A stretch of DNA of 64,000 bases from Odontesthes bonariensis (Eukaryota; Chordata; Actinopteri; Atheriniformes; Atherinopsidae), in NCBI RefSeq assembly GCF_027942865.1, contig NC_134507.1, positions 32,780,447 to 32,844,446 on the forward strand. The letters run 5' to 3'. The notes beneath the pieces were generated by a model. The model did no database searches. It was given only the letters and a program-made list of their open reading frames with translations, and was not told the DNA's origin. The position numbers were made by a program, and so were the translations under genes. Shown piece by piece: positions 1 through 10,170 of the stretch. Each line of letters opens with the position of its first letter. Position 1 is the stretch's first letter.

Positions 1-24
1 GCATGCGCCTGGAGAAGCCAAAAG

Positions 25-103
25 GCTTACAGCACCTGGTATTCCCAGGCGGTCTCCCCATCCAAGTACTAACCAGGCCCGACTCTGCTTAGCTTCTGAG
101 ATA
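25..103 (-). pseudogene. 5S rRNA gene, 3' fragment
   Basis: The minus strand here reads as the 3' two thirds of vertebrate 5S rRNA, from the GGAAGC/AAGCAGGGTCGGGCC region through GGGAATACCAGGTGCTGTAAGC. Similarity stops abruptly near 103, so the 5' third of the gene is absent. A truncated copy cannot give a complete 5S RNA. It points away from the U5 and U2 genes to its right and shows that 5S and snRNA genes are interspersed here. Confidence 0.85.
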
Positions 104-341
104 AAACTCTGGCTTTTAGTCTGCGAAAAGAGAGTGAAAGTGAACTCCACTTTGAGATGGCTCTGGGATTGGGCCGACTGGGAGAATTGCTTGAAAAAAA
201 CCTCTACACCCAATGAGCGGTCAGAACAAAGCCTCAAGACCCCTAGTCTTTTGCACAGAGTAAAAGACAAAGCAGCCATTGAATAGGGCCCGATTGTTCC
301 TACCTGGTCGGCCGAGGAGCCAGCGTCTCAACCAAGCAAAG

Positions 342-361
342 CTCACCGTGGGGAAGGTGGC
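342..361 (+). promoter_or_regulatory. Putative PSE of the U5 gene
   Basis: The motif TCACCGTGGGGAAGGTGG begins 64 bases before the U5 start, the expected place for the SNAPc-bound proximal sequence element of Pol II snRNA genes. The U2 and both U1 genes of the window have GCACCG at -61, so the core recurs at nearly fixed spacing. Bases 104-341 hold nothing else that I recognise and may contain the distal element. Confidence 0.5.
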
Positions 362-406
362 TATGCCAACTAGCCTGATGCACTGCTCCCGCAGTGTCAA
401 ATACTC

Positions 407-525
407 GTACTCTGGTTTCTCTTCATAACGTACAAGTCTTTCGCCTTTTACTAAAGACTTCCGTGGAGAGCAGCATTAATGAGTTGTTTCTATTTTTGGA
501 AGGCTTTACCTTTGCGGGTGAAGCC
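407..525 (+). ncRNA. U5 spliceosomal snRNA
   Basis: Reads as a complete U5 snRNA of about 119 nt. The 5' stem ACTCTGGTTTCTCTTCA is present, as is the invariant loop 1 GCCTTTTAC (437-445), which holds exon ends in the spliceosome. It is followed by an Sm-type site CTATTTTTGG (490-499) and a 3' hairpin whose arms GGCTTTACC and GGTGAAGCC pair perfectly. Base 1 is G where A is usual. A 3'-box-like GTGCAAAGGAAATC follows about 10 bases downstream. All functional elements are kept, so it may be active; the variable stem 1 differs from mammalian U5 as expected for a fish variant. Confidence 0.9.
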
Positions 526-659
526 CATTCTGTCTGTGCAAAGGAAATCTTCTTGCTGTGCCAAGTGACTTCTCGGAGTAGAGTCACCTTATTTCTTGAG
601 ACCGTGCCCATGTTCAAAGCTGGAGCGCTAAATTGTTGTTGTTTGAATGGTGCTCAGTG

Positions 660-823
660 GAGCGGGCGGGAGTACAAAGTTGTACCATCTGAAACGGCTG
701 AAGAGTGCTCACTGCAGCGGGTGGGCGGAGGTGCAAAGTGACGCTTTGTAGGCAAAAAAAGAGCACCGCCACATGTGCGCATTGTGCCAGGAAGGGCTCT
801 CGGACGTGAAACAGTGGAGGGTT
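660..823 (+). promoter_or_regulatory. U2 promoter region
   Basis: This stretch upstream of U2 is repeated, in reverse, beside the interrupted U2 gene at 28602-28767. That marks it as part of the U2 transcription unit. GCACCG at 763-768 lies 61 bases before the U2 start, the same spacing as in U1. The rest includes a conserved block around 660-745 that could hold the distal element. Confidence 0.6.
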
Positions 824-1011
824 ATCGCTTCTCGGCCTTTTGGCTAAGATTAAGTGTAGTATCTGTTCTTATCAGTTTAATATCTGATACGTCCTCTATA
901 TGAGGACTACATATTAAATGGATTTTTAGGCACAGGGGTTGAAAAAGGGGCTTGCTCCGTTCGCTCCACGCATCGACCCGGTACTGCAGTGCCGCTGGGA
1001 ACGGTGCACTC
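824..1011 (+). ncRNA. U2 spliceosomal snRNA (variant)
   Basis: Starts with ATCGCTTCTCGGCCTTTTGG and carries the branch-point-recognition GTGTAGTATCTG, the stem IIa region TTTAATATCTGATACG, and the 3' stems CGCATCGACCCGGTA and GGGAACGGTGCAC. Length is about 188 nt, as in other vertebrates. It differs at several places: the Sm-site region reads ATGGATTTTTAGG where a G is usual after the T run, and stem IIb is AT-rich. It is either an expressed variant or a young pseudogene. It sits 299 bases downstream of U5 on the same strand, with its own promoter. Confidence 0.9.
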
Positions 1012-1287
1012 TTCCCAACTCTTGTGAAATAACAAAACCAGCGGTACATGGTGGTAGTTTCAGGGAGCCATTGTATTCTGAACACCAAACTACACACAGA
1101 GAACAGAGGAGCTTGACAGACACACACTAAGTTATCTGAGAGTCCCATTTTCAGCTGCAGAGAACAATCACATCAGGGAAGTCGACGTGCAGGCTCAACA
1201 TCAGCCTCTCAAGCCAACTCTCTGGTAAAATAGGGGCAACGTATGGTTCCAGCACCTATGTAACACATATTTGTCATGGGGACTGTG

Positions 1288-1395
1288 GCTTACGGCCACA
1301 CCGCCCTGAACACGCCCGAACTCGGAAGCCAAGCAGGGTCGGGCCTGGTTAGTACTTGGATGGGAGACCGCTTGGGAATACCAGGTGCTGTAAGC
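1288..1395 (+). rRNA. 5S rRNA gene with internal deletion
   Basis: GCTTACGGCCACACC through CCAGGTGCTGTAAGC matches vertebrate 5S rRNA from end to end, but at 108 nt it is about 11 nt short. The missing bases lie between CGCCCGA and CTCGGAAGC, in the helix III/loop B part. The downstream internal control region (AAGCAGGGTCGGGCCTGG) is kept, and a T-run terminator follows at once. Pol III could still transcribe it, but the RNA should not fold normally, so I favour a variant or pseudogene. The intervening 1012-1287 holds nothing else I recognise. Confidence 0.8.
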
Positions 1396-1701
1396 ATTTT
1401 TCTCTTCTCTCTGCATGTCTTTTGTTGAAACATCTGTTGTGACACATATTTCTGAATAATATGCATCCTATTCTAATACAAAGCTTTTATACTAGTCTCA
1501 TGCCATTACTACATGGAACAATTTTCTATTAATATCCCATAGTTATACAGATTTATAACTACAGTAATGCAATCGTGTCAGCCTCTTTGCTTTTTTCCCC
1601 TCTATAACTTGTAAACTAAACAACTGGTTATACTATACAGGATGGCTGTGTGTGTGTGTGTTAGTGTGTGTGTGTCTGTCTGTGTGTGTTTACAGAAGCA
1701 A

Positions 1702-2813
1702 ATGGATCCTCTGATGCCTGTGCTGTCCATCCTGGACACAAGCTTCCCTAAGGACAGGCAGCAGTGTGTGCTTGGGATGACCAAGGAGGCCAAGGACTTC
1801 CTTAAGGCAAATGCACGGGACCGTGAGACAGTGGACAGTAGGCTGAGAGACTCAGACAAGGCTTACAAAGAAGGTGAGAAGAGTGCATGCACAACCCTGT
1901 GCTTACAACTGCACTACTGTCTAGGCATGATTACTTTAATTTTGTTCCCCCTTATTTATCTGTCTACAGCTTTGAAGAAATGCCAGATCGTCACACCCTC
2001 TCCAACTGAGGCGCAAGTCCTGGGGCAGCTGGTGATGACCTTTGGCCAGTACACCAGCAAGAGCTTCAAGTGGCTGGTCGAGAATGATGTTGGCTACTGC
2101 AAATAGTAAGTGTGGTACACTAAATGTGATCGCCATGTGAATAGTGTTATAACTTAATAGTACTGTATCACTATGTTACATTACTATGCCATTTCAGCAT
2201 CGTCGACCGCCACATGAAGGAGATGAGGCACCCTGAGAAGAGGAAGACCATCAACGACGAGTGGCTGAAGGAGCAGCTGGTCAAGTACGCGCACCTCTTC
2301 ACCACCGTCTCGTGCCACCTGGAGGTGAATGTGGACCGGGCCATCTATGGACAGGGGAGGTTCAAGTCGTTCACCTACCTGGAGATGTGGCAGTGGTACA
2401 GCCTGTACAAGAGGCTCCTGGCGGATCCTCAGGCTGGCAGCGACGCTGAGAGGAAGAGGGCGCAGGAGGCCTACACGTCGGTGACACAGTGGCTCCTCAT
2501 GAAGGAGGATGACATCAATTCAAAGGCCCTCAAGAGGTTCAGAAAGTACATTATGGACAAGGAGGTATGTGTGCAGGTGAACATGTGTATAAAGGAATAA
2601 CATAACAAATGTATTGAGCACAACTGAAATGTAATATTCCTCCTAATACCTCAGCAGGGTGTAGCCACTCCTTCCACCGCGTCTGCTTCCTCTAACAAGC
2701 CCCCAGCAGCATCTGCAGCAGCAGCAGCACCACCACCCACCACCAGCAAGGCCCCTCCATCACCTCCTCCTCCTGCATCTCCCTCCATCACCAGCAAGGC
2801 CCCAGCAGCATCT

Positions 2814-2858
<45 letters not shown>

Positions 2859-3810
2859 CCCACTGCCACCATCAGCAAGGCCCCTCAATCACCTCCTCCT
2901 CCTGCACCTCCCTCCATCACCAGCAAGAATCGTCCATCAGCCACACCTACCTCCACCACAAAGCCCCCTTCAGCACCAGCAGCAGCAGCAGCATCCCCCA
3001 CCACCACCGCGAAGCCGAAGAAGAAGGCCTCCTCCAAGTCGGCTGCCCCAACACCATCGCCTGCCACCCCAGCACCCCGTGCAGCTGTGCCCACCTCTTC
3101 ACCGGTACCCTCCTTCTTTGCGCCCCGTCCATCAGCCACCACTCCCAGCTCAGCAGACCCCAGCTGGGAAGACGACGCTCTGCTTGTGGAGGCTCTGTCC
3201 ACCTACGAAACACAAGGTACATATTCATTTAACACAAGTTGTATTAGTTTACTGGCTAATAGCACACAGATCGTGCATGTCACATCCAGTGGGCTGCTGT
3301 AATGAAAAGCCTCATTCGACAGTGTGGATATACTATAATCAATGTGTTTTGGGTTTTTTTGTATTTACAGAGAGCCAGTCACAGGAGGCAGTTGGTGGTG
3401 AAGACGCCATCCTGTTTGAAGGATGGCACAAATCCTGGGAGGCTGAGGACAGCGGGCTGCCCGAGCAAGACATTAAGTGGCTGAAGGAGGATGAGGAGAG
3501 GGGGCTCTTTCTGAAGCCGCGGCCCTTCTCTGACATGTACGGCAGGAAGAGGTGGAGGAAGGTCCTGAAGAGTGAAAAGATGTGGTTCCACCCTCCCGAG
3601 ATGCCCGGAGTGGTGGATGGCAGCACGGTCCCCGTGGCAGACAGTTTCTTCCGACACCGCGTCTTCTTCTGGAGGCCAGTTGGTGTGTGGCGCTACAGCG
3701 TCCGCTGCACCGAGCCCGGCTGCCCTGCCAAGGACAACCCGAAGGCTTGCCTGTACCGCTGTGGCTACGGCAACAAGGTGAGGCCCATCTGTGACATCAA
3801 CGGCTGGTAA
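1702..3810 (+). CDS. Unknown five-exon gene, copy 1 (558 aa)
   Basis: Exons 1702-1873, 1970-2105, 2198-2564, 2655-3216 and 3371-3810 have GT-AG borders and join in one open frame of 559 codons including the stop; the first acceptor is TTTACAG at 1689-1695. Exon 2 encodes MTFGQYTSKSFKWLVENDVG, like the FGKY-GK-F-WL motif of exodeoxyribonuclease X-like C-terminal modules. Exon 4 is a Pro/Ala/Ser linker with poly-Ala and a Lys-rich KPKKK patch. Exon 5 has Trp-rich blocks (FFWRPVGVW) and Cys pairs that recall the eukaryotic DUF6729 domain; this is from memory. TAA at 3808-3810 overlaps a fair splice donor (CTG|GTAAAT), so the true protein may continue into exons not found here. AATAAA lies at 4394. 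Function unknown; a nucleic-acid role is only inference. Confidence 0.7.
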
Positions 3811-3899
3811 ATGACTGATACTGAGGCCCAGTGACTGATCTTGACTTGTCTGAACTTTTTTTTTCTCTTATCTTTGATGTCACTTTATGTTGTTGTTTG

Positions 3900-4330
3900 T
3901 GTATATAGTTTCCTGATTGCACTCCTACATGCACATGTATACAGTTCTCATTTTTATTGTTCACTTACACTTGATTTCTTGTTTGTTCCCATATCTGCTG
4001 TGGCACATACTCCACATGGCTCTTCTGTCTGCCGACTGCTCCTGGTCAGTCAGTCTGTCTGTCTCTCTCTCTCACACACACACACACTTAATTTCAAATA
4101 TCTTTTCATGACAAATGTGCACTATACATGTCTTCACTTTGTTTACCAAATGAGCATGCAACTTGTTTGTTCCCATATCTGCTGTTGCACATGGCTCTCT
4201 CTCCTGTCTGCCCACTGCTCCTGGTCAGTCAGTCTGTCTCTGTCTCACACACACACACTCTCCCTCCACCTCCACCCCCCCCCCCCCCCTTCTCGCTCTC
4301 TCTCCCCCTCACACACTTAATTTCAAATGT
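3900..4330. repeat. Simple-sequence 3' region of copy 1
   Basis: TG/CT/CA-rich sequence with two imperfect copies of a block (CCCATATCTGCTGT...CTCCTGGTCAGTCAGTCTGTCT), each followed by a CT/CA microsatellite. A run of about 17 C lies near 4267-4290. Copy 2 of the duplication has only one such block, so this array has expanded or contracted since duplication. It lies in the likely 3'UTR of the unknown gene. Confidence 0.75.
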
Positions 4331-4608
4331 CTTGTCATGAAAAATGTGCACTATACATGTCTTAACTTTGTTTACTAAATGAGAATGCACTTGAATAAAT
4401 GCACTTCAGCCATTAAAGTGCCTTGAATCGCAGTAGCAGTGTGTTGTGTCATTTCTTATTCCAAGTCAACACTTTCAATGTTCTCCTTGAATCTATTCAT
4501 TATAATGTAACCTACCAGTAATTATAATCATTCATGATATACCATCATCTGTAATAATAAACACATGAACAGCATACAACTGTGAAGAAATAAAAAAAGT
4601 TTATTGAC

Positions 4609-4699
4609 TTAATAGACAATGTTGCAGAGGTAACAGTGTGTCATTTCCCCCATAATCAATGTCTCCATCCCCATGTAGGCCTCAAACCAGCGGGTCGAC
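4609..4699 (-). CDS. Minus-strand terminal exon, copy 1
   Basis: The minus strand shows an acceptor TTTCCGTAG, then one base plus 30 codons ending in TAA (including RWFEAYMGMETL and CYLCN), with AATAAA directly after the stop. The whole unit, acceptor included, is kept in copy 2 at 9596-9686. It therefore looks like the last coding exon and polyadenylation site of a transcript converging on the unknown gene. I could not find its upstream exons; the next recognisable minus-strand unit to the right is the U1 sequence. Confidence 0.4.
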
Positions 4700-5183
4700 C
4701 TACGGAAAGACAAAAATAAGAGCTTGAGAGGTTTTGTTTACGTTCACATCCACATGTTTCTAAAAATAGCCACACCTATTAGTCTCATGTCTTTTTTTAA
4801 CCACCTTTTTCTTTTTTTCATACAATACCAAGTACCAGCTGGTGGGTGAAAAAAAATAAATCACTCAAATGAAGTGATCAATAGACAGCAATGCAAGCAT
4901 TAAAACACGATTCAATGTCCAACACTCCCAATTAGACAAAACACTTGTATAAAACGATCATTTAAGTCGTATTTTGTACATTTCCCTAGATTCACCCTGC
5001 CACAACACTTCACCACATGGCCTGGCAGCTTTTGACAGCTAATTGACCAATAGTACATCATGCCCATGATTTCCCATCCCTCCCTCTCCATGGATTTGAT
5101 TGACAAATCTTTTACCCAATAATATGCCTTATTTGTCTTACAGTCTACATCCGATTTTGCACTTTGTACGCGCTGAGGGCCAT

Positions 5184-5277
5184 TCGCAAGAATCAGCACA
5201 GCCGGTGTGCAATGGCTGAGCCTCATTCTGGGTGAACCACCTTCTTGACCATTGTATCTCCCCTGCCAGGTAAGTAT
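5184..5277 (-). ncRNA. U1 snRNA 5' half, copy 1
   Basis: Minus strand starts ATACTTACCTGGCAGGGGAG, the U1 5' end whose ACTTACCT pairs with 5' splice sites. It continues through stem-loop I (GGTGGTT), stem-loop II and CCATTGCAC-CCGG to about nt 94. Beyond TTGCGA the sequence no longer matches U1: stem-loop III, the Sm site and stem-loop IV are not recognisable. It is therefore a 3'-truncated or heavily diverged gene and probably cannot form a normal U1 snRNP. GCACCG lies 61 bases upstream (5333-5338). Confidence 0.8.
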
Positions 5278-5320
5278 GAGTTGGAACTGTCAGAGGCTGA
5301 CACCTCTTTTCCAGGTGCCT

Positions 5321-5338
5321 CACTCGGCCGGACGGTGC
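5321..5338 (-). promoter_or_regulatory. Putative PSE of U1 copy 1
   Basis: On the minus strand GCACCGTCCGGCCGAGTG begins exactly 61 bases before the U1 start. U1 copy 2 and both U2 promoters have GCACCG at the same distance. This supports a shared SNAPc site. Confidence 0.5.
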
Positions 5339-5939
5339 AGCAAATTCAACTGTCTGCTGTGCCATGCCAGCAGCTAACCTGAATCTGAAAAGCTTGCAGA
5401 TTAAAACAGTCCGGCTTTTCTTCATCTTTCTGATCAGTTCTTGTTTCAACAACCAAGGAACTTGGAGCACAAATTGATTTAGTTTTTCCACTCTCCCCAT
5501 CTCTAGAGCCACACCCAACCCACACTGGGAAAATTCTTAGTTGAGGCAAACCCTCACGGCTTAATATCTCCAGTGCAGAAATGCTGCCGTATTCTCATCT
5601 CGTTGTTGCCATCACTAAGGCAACGCCCACCTGCCTGGGGTGACTGCACTGTATGACCTCACCTGACAGCTGCGCAGCTGCATATCAGCTGTGCAGACCT
5701 GCCGCAGCATTCAGTAAACCTTGCAAAACATTGGTTTTAAAGATGGAAAGGTGTCCTTAAAGCAGCAACGCCAGGACAAAAACCAAGGTAAAGTTGCCCA
5801 GGGATATTTACATTATACAGTCAAATCAGGGGAGAGCGCAAACGCAGTCCCCCACTACCAGAAATTATGCAGTCGAGATTCCCACATTGGGGGAATTCGC
5901 AGAGGTACGAACGAGTAAAGTGCAAAGGCGCATGTAGAC

Positions 5940-6198
5940 ATGTAGACTATTGTCCAATGAAAAAATCATATTGTCTACATACGTAGACTATTGTCCAATG
6001 AAATAATCATATTGTCTACATACTCACATAGACTTGGGCGTTTTGTGGCCAATGGGCGCTGCCAACTGTCTACAGCCAGCCTCGCAACCGCGGCAGAAAC
6101 CGCTCGGCCAATCAGAAAATCGGAGGGAGTGGGAGATAGGTGGGATTTTAGCAGGGAGTCTGCCGCACTTCAATAGACCACCGAAAACTTCAGCTAAG
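5940..6198 (+). promoter_or_regulatory. Promoter and non-coding exon 1, gene copy 2
   Basis: Four CCAAT boxes (near 5953, 5994, 6050 and 6107) precede a GC-richer stretch ending in a good splice donor, CTAAG|GTAAGA at 6198/6199. The next exon on this strand with an open frame begins at about 6955, so this is most simply the promoter and first non-coding exon of gene copy 2. It lies upstream of the duplication start, and copy 1 lacks it. Bases 5595-5939 show only faint echoes of the duplication edge; 6199-6715 would be intron 1. Confidence 0.4.
5942..6023. repeat. Two 41-bp repeats with CCAAT boxes
   Basis: A 41-bp unit beginning GTAGACTATTGTCCAATGAA occurs twice (5942-5982 and 5983-6023) with a single mismatch. 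Each unit starts GTAGAC and ends near GTCTAC, so it can fold on itself, and each holds a CCAAT box. Further CCAAT boxes follow at about 6050 and 6107. Confidence 0.8.
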
Positions 6199-6957
6199 GT
6201 AAGATATCATTCAAGCGCTTTTAATATATCCTTTCTGTGGGTGTCATTTCTCACTAAGTCTAATGATAATAATGTGTACATTATTTTCCTGTCATACAAA
6301 TGACGCCAAGCGCCGTTGACAGTAATGTTACTTTGCTAGATTCAGAGGCTCCGGGCTACGCTATAACTGTTGTTATTACTGTAGCTGGTGTCAAACGGGA
6401 TGTTGAGATAACTACGATTTACTTTGTTGACTACTGCCGTTTAAAAATGTGCCGATAGCGGTCGTTTGTTTATAAGTGCCGCGGTGTTAAAGTTGCGTGA
6501 CTTGTGGTTGAAAACAGTGGCTGCAGGTAAACAACTTGTTAGCTGCTTGCTTTGCTGCTAGAGCTCTACATTGTATTTTTATGAGGGCGGACGGACACGA
6601 AAGCTTTTACATTGTCACAATTATGAGGGCTTTTGTACTGTTTGGTTGTGTTAATCTGTTATAACAGTATTTAGAATGTTCAGTGTACATTTACCTCAGT
6701 TGGTATGTATTGTATGACACAGATTTCTGAATAATATGCATCCTATTCTAATACAAAGCTTTTATACTAGTCTCATGCCATTACTACATGGAACAATTTA
6801 CTATTAATATCCTATAGTTATACAGATTTATAACTACAGTAATGCAATCGTGTCAGCCTCTGTGCTTTTTTCCCCTCTATAACTTGTAAACTAAACAACT
6901 GGTTATACTATACAGGCAGGCTGTGTGTGTGTGTGTGTGCGTGTGTGTGTGAAGCAA

Positions 6958-8069
6958 ATGGATCCTCTGATGCCTGTGCTGTCCATCCTGGACACAAGCT
7001 TCCCCAAGGACAGGCAGCAGTGTGTTCTTGGGATGACCAAGGAGGCCAAGGACTTCCTTAAGTCACATGCACGGGACCGTGAGACAGTGGACAGTAGGCT
7101 GAGAGACTCAGACAAGGCTTACAAAGAAGGTGAGAAGAGTGCATGCACAACCCTGTGCTTACAACTGCACTACTGTCTAGGCATGATTACTTTAATTGTG
7201 TTCCCCCTTATTTATCTGTCTACAGCTTTGAAGAAATGCCAAATCGTCACACCCTCTCCAACTGAGGCGCAAGTCCTGGGGCAGCTGGTGATGACCTTTG
7301 GCAAGTACACCAGCAAGAGCTTCAAGTGGCTGGTCGAGAATGATGTCGGCTACTGCAAACAGTAAGTGTGGTACACTGAATGTGATGGCCATGTGAATAG
7401 TGTTATAACTTAATAGTACTGTATCACTATGTTACATTACTATGCCATTTCAGCATCGTCGACTGCCACATGAAGGAGATGAGGCACCCTGAGAAGAGGA
7501 AGACCATCAACGACGAGTGGCTGAAGGAGCAGCTGGTCAAGTACGCGCACCTCTTCACCACCGTCTCGTGCCACCTGGAGGTGAATGTGGACCGGGCCAT
7601 CTATGGACAGGGGAGGTTCAAGCCGTTCACCTACCTGGAGATGTGGCAGTGGTACAGCCTGCACAAGAGGCTCCTGGCGGATCCTCAGGCTGGCAGCGAC
7701 GCTGAGAGGAAGAGGGCGCAGGAGGCCTACACGTCGGTGACACAGTGGCTCATCATGAAGGAGGATGACATCAATTCAAAGGCCCTGAAGAGGTTCAGAA
7801 AGTACATTCTGGACAAGGAGGTATGTGTGCAGGTGAACATGTGTATAAAGGAATAACATAACAAATGTATTCAGCACAACTGAAATGTAATATTCCTCCT
7901 AATACCTCAGCAGGGTGTAGCCACTCCTTCCACCGCGTCTGCTTCCTCCAGCAAGCCCCCAGCAGCATCTGCAGCAGCTGCAGCAGCAGCAGCACCACCC
8001 ACTGCCACCATCAGCAAGGCCCCTCCATCACCTCCTCCTCCTGCATCTCCCTCCATCACCAGCAAGGCC

Positions 8070-8105
<36 letters not shown>

Positions 8106-9045
8106 CCACCCACCACAGGAGTCTCTGCCACTGTGAGCAAGGCCCCTCCATCACCTCCTCCTCCTGCATCTCCCTCCATCACCAGCAAGGCTCGTCCATC
8201 AGCCACACCTACCTCCACCACAAAGCCCCCTTCAGCACCAGCAGCAGCAGCAGCATCCCCCACCTCCAAGCCGAAGAAGAAGGCCTCCTCCAAGTCGGCT
8301 GCCCCAGCACCCCGTGCAGCTGTGCCCACCTCTTCACCGGTACCCTCCTTCTTTGCGCCCCGTCCATCAGCCACCACTGCCAGCTCAGCAGACCCCAGCT
8401 GGGAAGACGACGCTCTGCTTGTGGAGGCTCTGTCCACCTACGAAACACAAGGTACATATTCATTTAACACAAGTTGTATTAGTTTACTGGCTAATAGCAC
8501 ACAGATCATGCATGTCACATCCAGTGGGCTGCTGTAATGAAAAGCCTCATTCGACAGTGTGGATATACTATATTCAATGTGTTTTGGGTTTTTTTGTATT
8601 TACAGAGAGCCAGTCACAGGAGGCAGTTGGTGGTGAAGACGCCATCCTGTTTGAAGGATGGCACAAATCCTGGGAGGCTGAGGACAGCGGGCTGCCCAAG
8701 CAAGACATTAAGTGGCTGAAGGAGGATGAGGAGAGGGGGCTCTTTCTGAAGCCGCGGCCCTTCTCTGACATGTACGGCAGGAAGAGGTGGAGGAAGGTCC
8801 TGAAGAGTGAAAAGATGTGGTTCCACCCTCCCGAGATGCCCGGTGTGGTGGATGGCAGCACGGTCCCCGTGGCAGACAGTTTCTTCCGACACCGCGTCTT
8901 CTTCTGGAGGCCAGTTGGTGTGTGGCACTACAGCGTCCGCTGCACCGAGCCCGGCTGCCCTGCCAAGGACAACCCGAAGGCTTTCCTGTACCGCTGTGGC
9001 TACGGCAACACGGTGAGGCCCATCTGTGACATCAACGGCTGGTAA
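6958..9045 (+). CDS. Unknown five-exon gene, copy 2 (551 aa)
   Basis: Exons 6958-7129, 7226-7361, 7454-7820, 7911-8451 and 8606-9045 repeat the structure of copy 1 with identical phases and an open frame throughout. Exon 4 is 21 bases shorter, with a reduced poly-Ala tract. Two changes in the last exon matter: one Cys of the C-terminal Cys-rich segment is Phe (AFLYRC against ACLYRC), and Lys becomes Thr after GYGN. The TTTACAG acceptor before the first coding exon of copy 1 is missing here; only a bare AG after a GT microsatellite remains. This copy has the candidate promoter (5.9-6.2 kb) and AATAAA at 9383. Function unknown. Confidence 0.7.
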
Positions 9046-9595
9046 ATGACTGATACTGAGGCCCAGTGACTGATCTTGACTTGTCTGAACTTTTTTTCTC
9101 TCTTATCTTTGATGTCCCTATGTTGTTGTTTGTGTATATAGTTTCCTGATTGCACTCCTACATGCACATAGTTCTCATTTTTATTGTTCACTTACACTTG
9201 ATTTCTTGTTTGTTCCCATATCTGCTGTTGCACATGGCTCTCTCTCCTGTCTGCCCACTGCTCCTGGTCAGTCAGTCAGTCAGTCTCTCTCTCTCTCTCA
9301 CACACTTAATTTAAAATGTCTTGTCATGAAAAATGTGCACTATACATGTCTTAACTTTGTTTACTAAATGAGAATGCACTTGAATAAATGCACTTCAGCC
9401 ATTAAAGTGCCTTGAATCGCAGTAGCAGTGTGTTGTGTCATTTCTTATTCCAAGTCAACACTTTCAATGTTCTCCTTCAATCTATTCATTATAATGTAAC
9501 CTACCAGTAATTATAATCATTCATGATATACCATCATCTGTAATAATAAACACATGAACAGCATACAACTGAAGAAATAAAAAAAGTTTATTGAC

Positions 9596-9686
9596 TTAAT
9601 AGACAATGTTGCAGAGGTAACAGTGTGTCATTTCCCCCATAATCAATGTCTCCATCCCCATGTAGGCCTCAAACCAGCGGGTCGAC
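9596..9686 (-). CDS. Minus-strand terminal exon, copy 2
   Basis: Same 91-base exon as at 4609-4699, with the acceptor (TTTCCATAG), frame, stop and adjacent AATAAA kept. Conservation of the frame between the copies argues for a real exon, but both are young duplicates, so the support is limited. Upstream exons are not visible. Confidence 0.4.
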
Positions 9687-10170
9687 CTATGGAAAGACAA
9701 AAATAAGAGCTTGAGAGGTTTTGTTTACGTTCACATCCACATGTTTCTAAAAATAGCCACACCAATTAGTCTCATGTCTTTTTTTAACCACCTTTTTCTT
9801 TTTTTCATACAATACCAAGTACCAGCTGGTGGGTGAAAATTAATAAATCACTCAAATGAAGTGATCAATAGACAACAATGCAAGCATTAAAACACGATTC
9901 AATGTCCAACACTCCCAATTAGACAAAACACTTGTATAAAACGATCATTTAAGTCGTATTTTGTACATTTCCCAAGATTCACCCTGCCACAACACTTCAC
10001 CACATGGCCTGGCAGCTTTTGACAGCTAATTGACCAATAGTACAGCATGCCCATGATTTCCCATCCCTCCCTCTCCATGGATTTGATTGACAAATCTTTT
10101 ACCCAATAATGTGCCTTATTTGTCCTACAGTCTACATCTGATTTTGCACTTTGTACGCGCTGAGGGCCAT

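Larger units (their letters stand above)
1441..5594. repeat. Segmental tandem duplication, copy 1
   Basis: From GACACA(T/G)ATTTCTGAATAATATGCATCC at 1441 the sequence runs nearly base for base with 6716-10581, through the unknown gene, its 3' region, the minus-strand exon and the U1 fragment, ending at CTGCCGTATTC. Copy 1 begins inside what would be intron 1 of the gene. Only copy 2 keeps the upstream promoter-like DNA (5.9-6.2 kb). Differences are mainly substitutions and changes in simple-repeat length. Confidence 0.85.

Noticed and set aside
423-741. Small frames on both strands over U5 and the U2 promoter
   Set aside because: The region is explained by snRNA genes; no splice sites or homology support a protein.
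939-1130. 63-codon plus-strand frame
   Set aside because: It starts inside U2 snRNA.
2651-3202. Minus-strand poly-Ala/Gly-rich frames over exon 4 of the unknown gene (also 7907-8437)
   Set aside because: They are antisense to a coding exon whose frame continues through correct splice sites on the plus strand.
3806-3810. TAA at 3808-3810 taken as the certain end of the unknown gene
   Set aside because: A plausible splice donor overlaps it and the conserved domain seems to stop short, so the end is left open.
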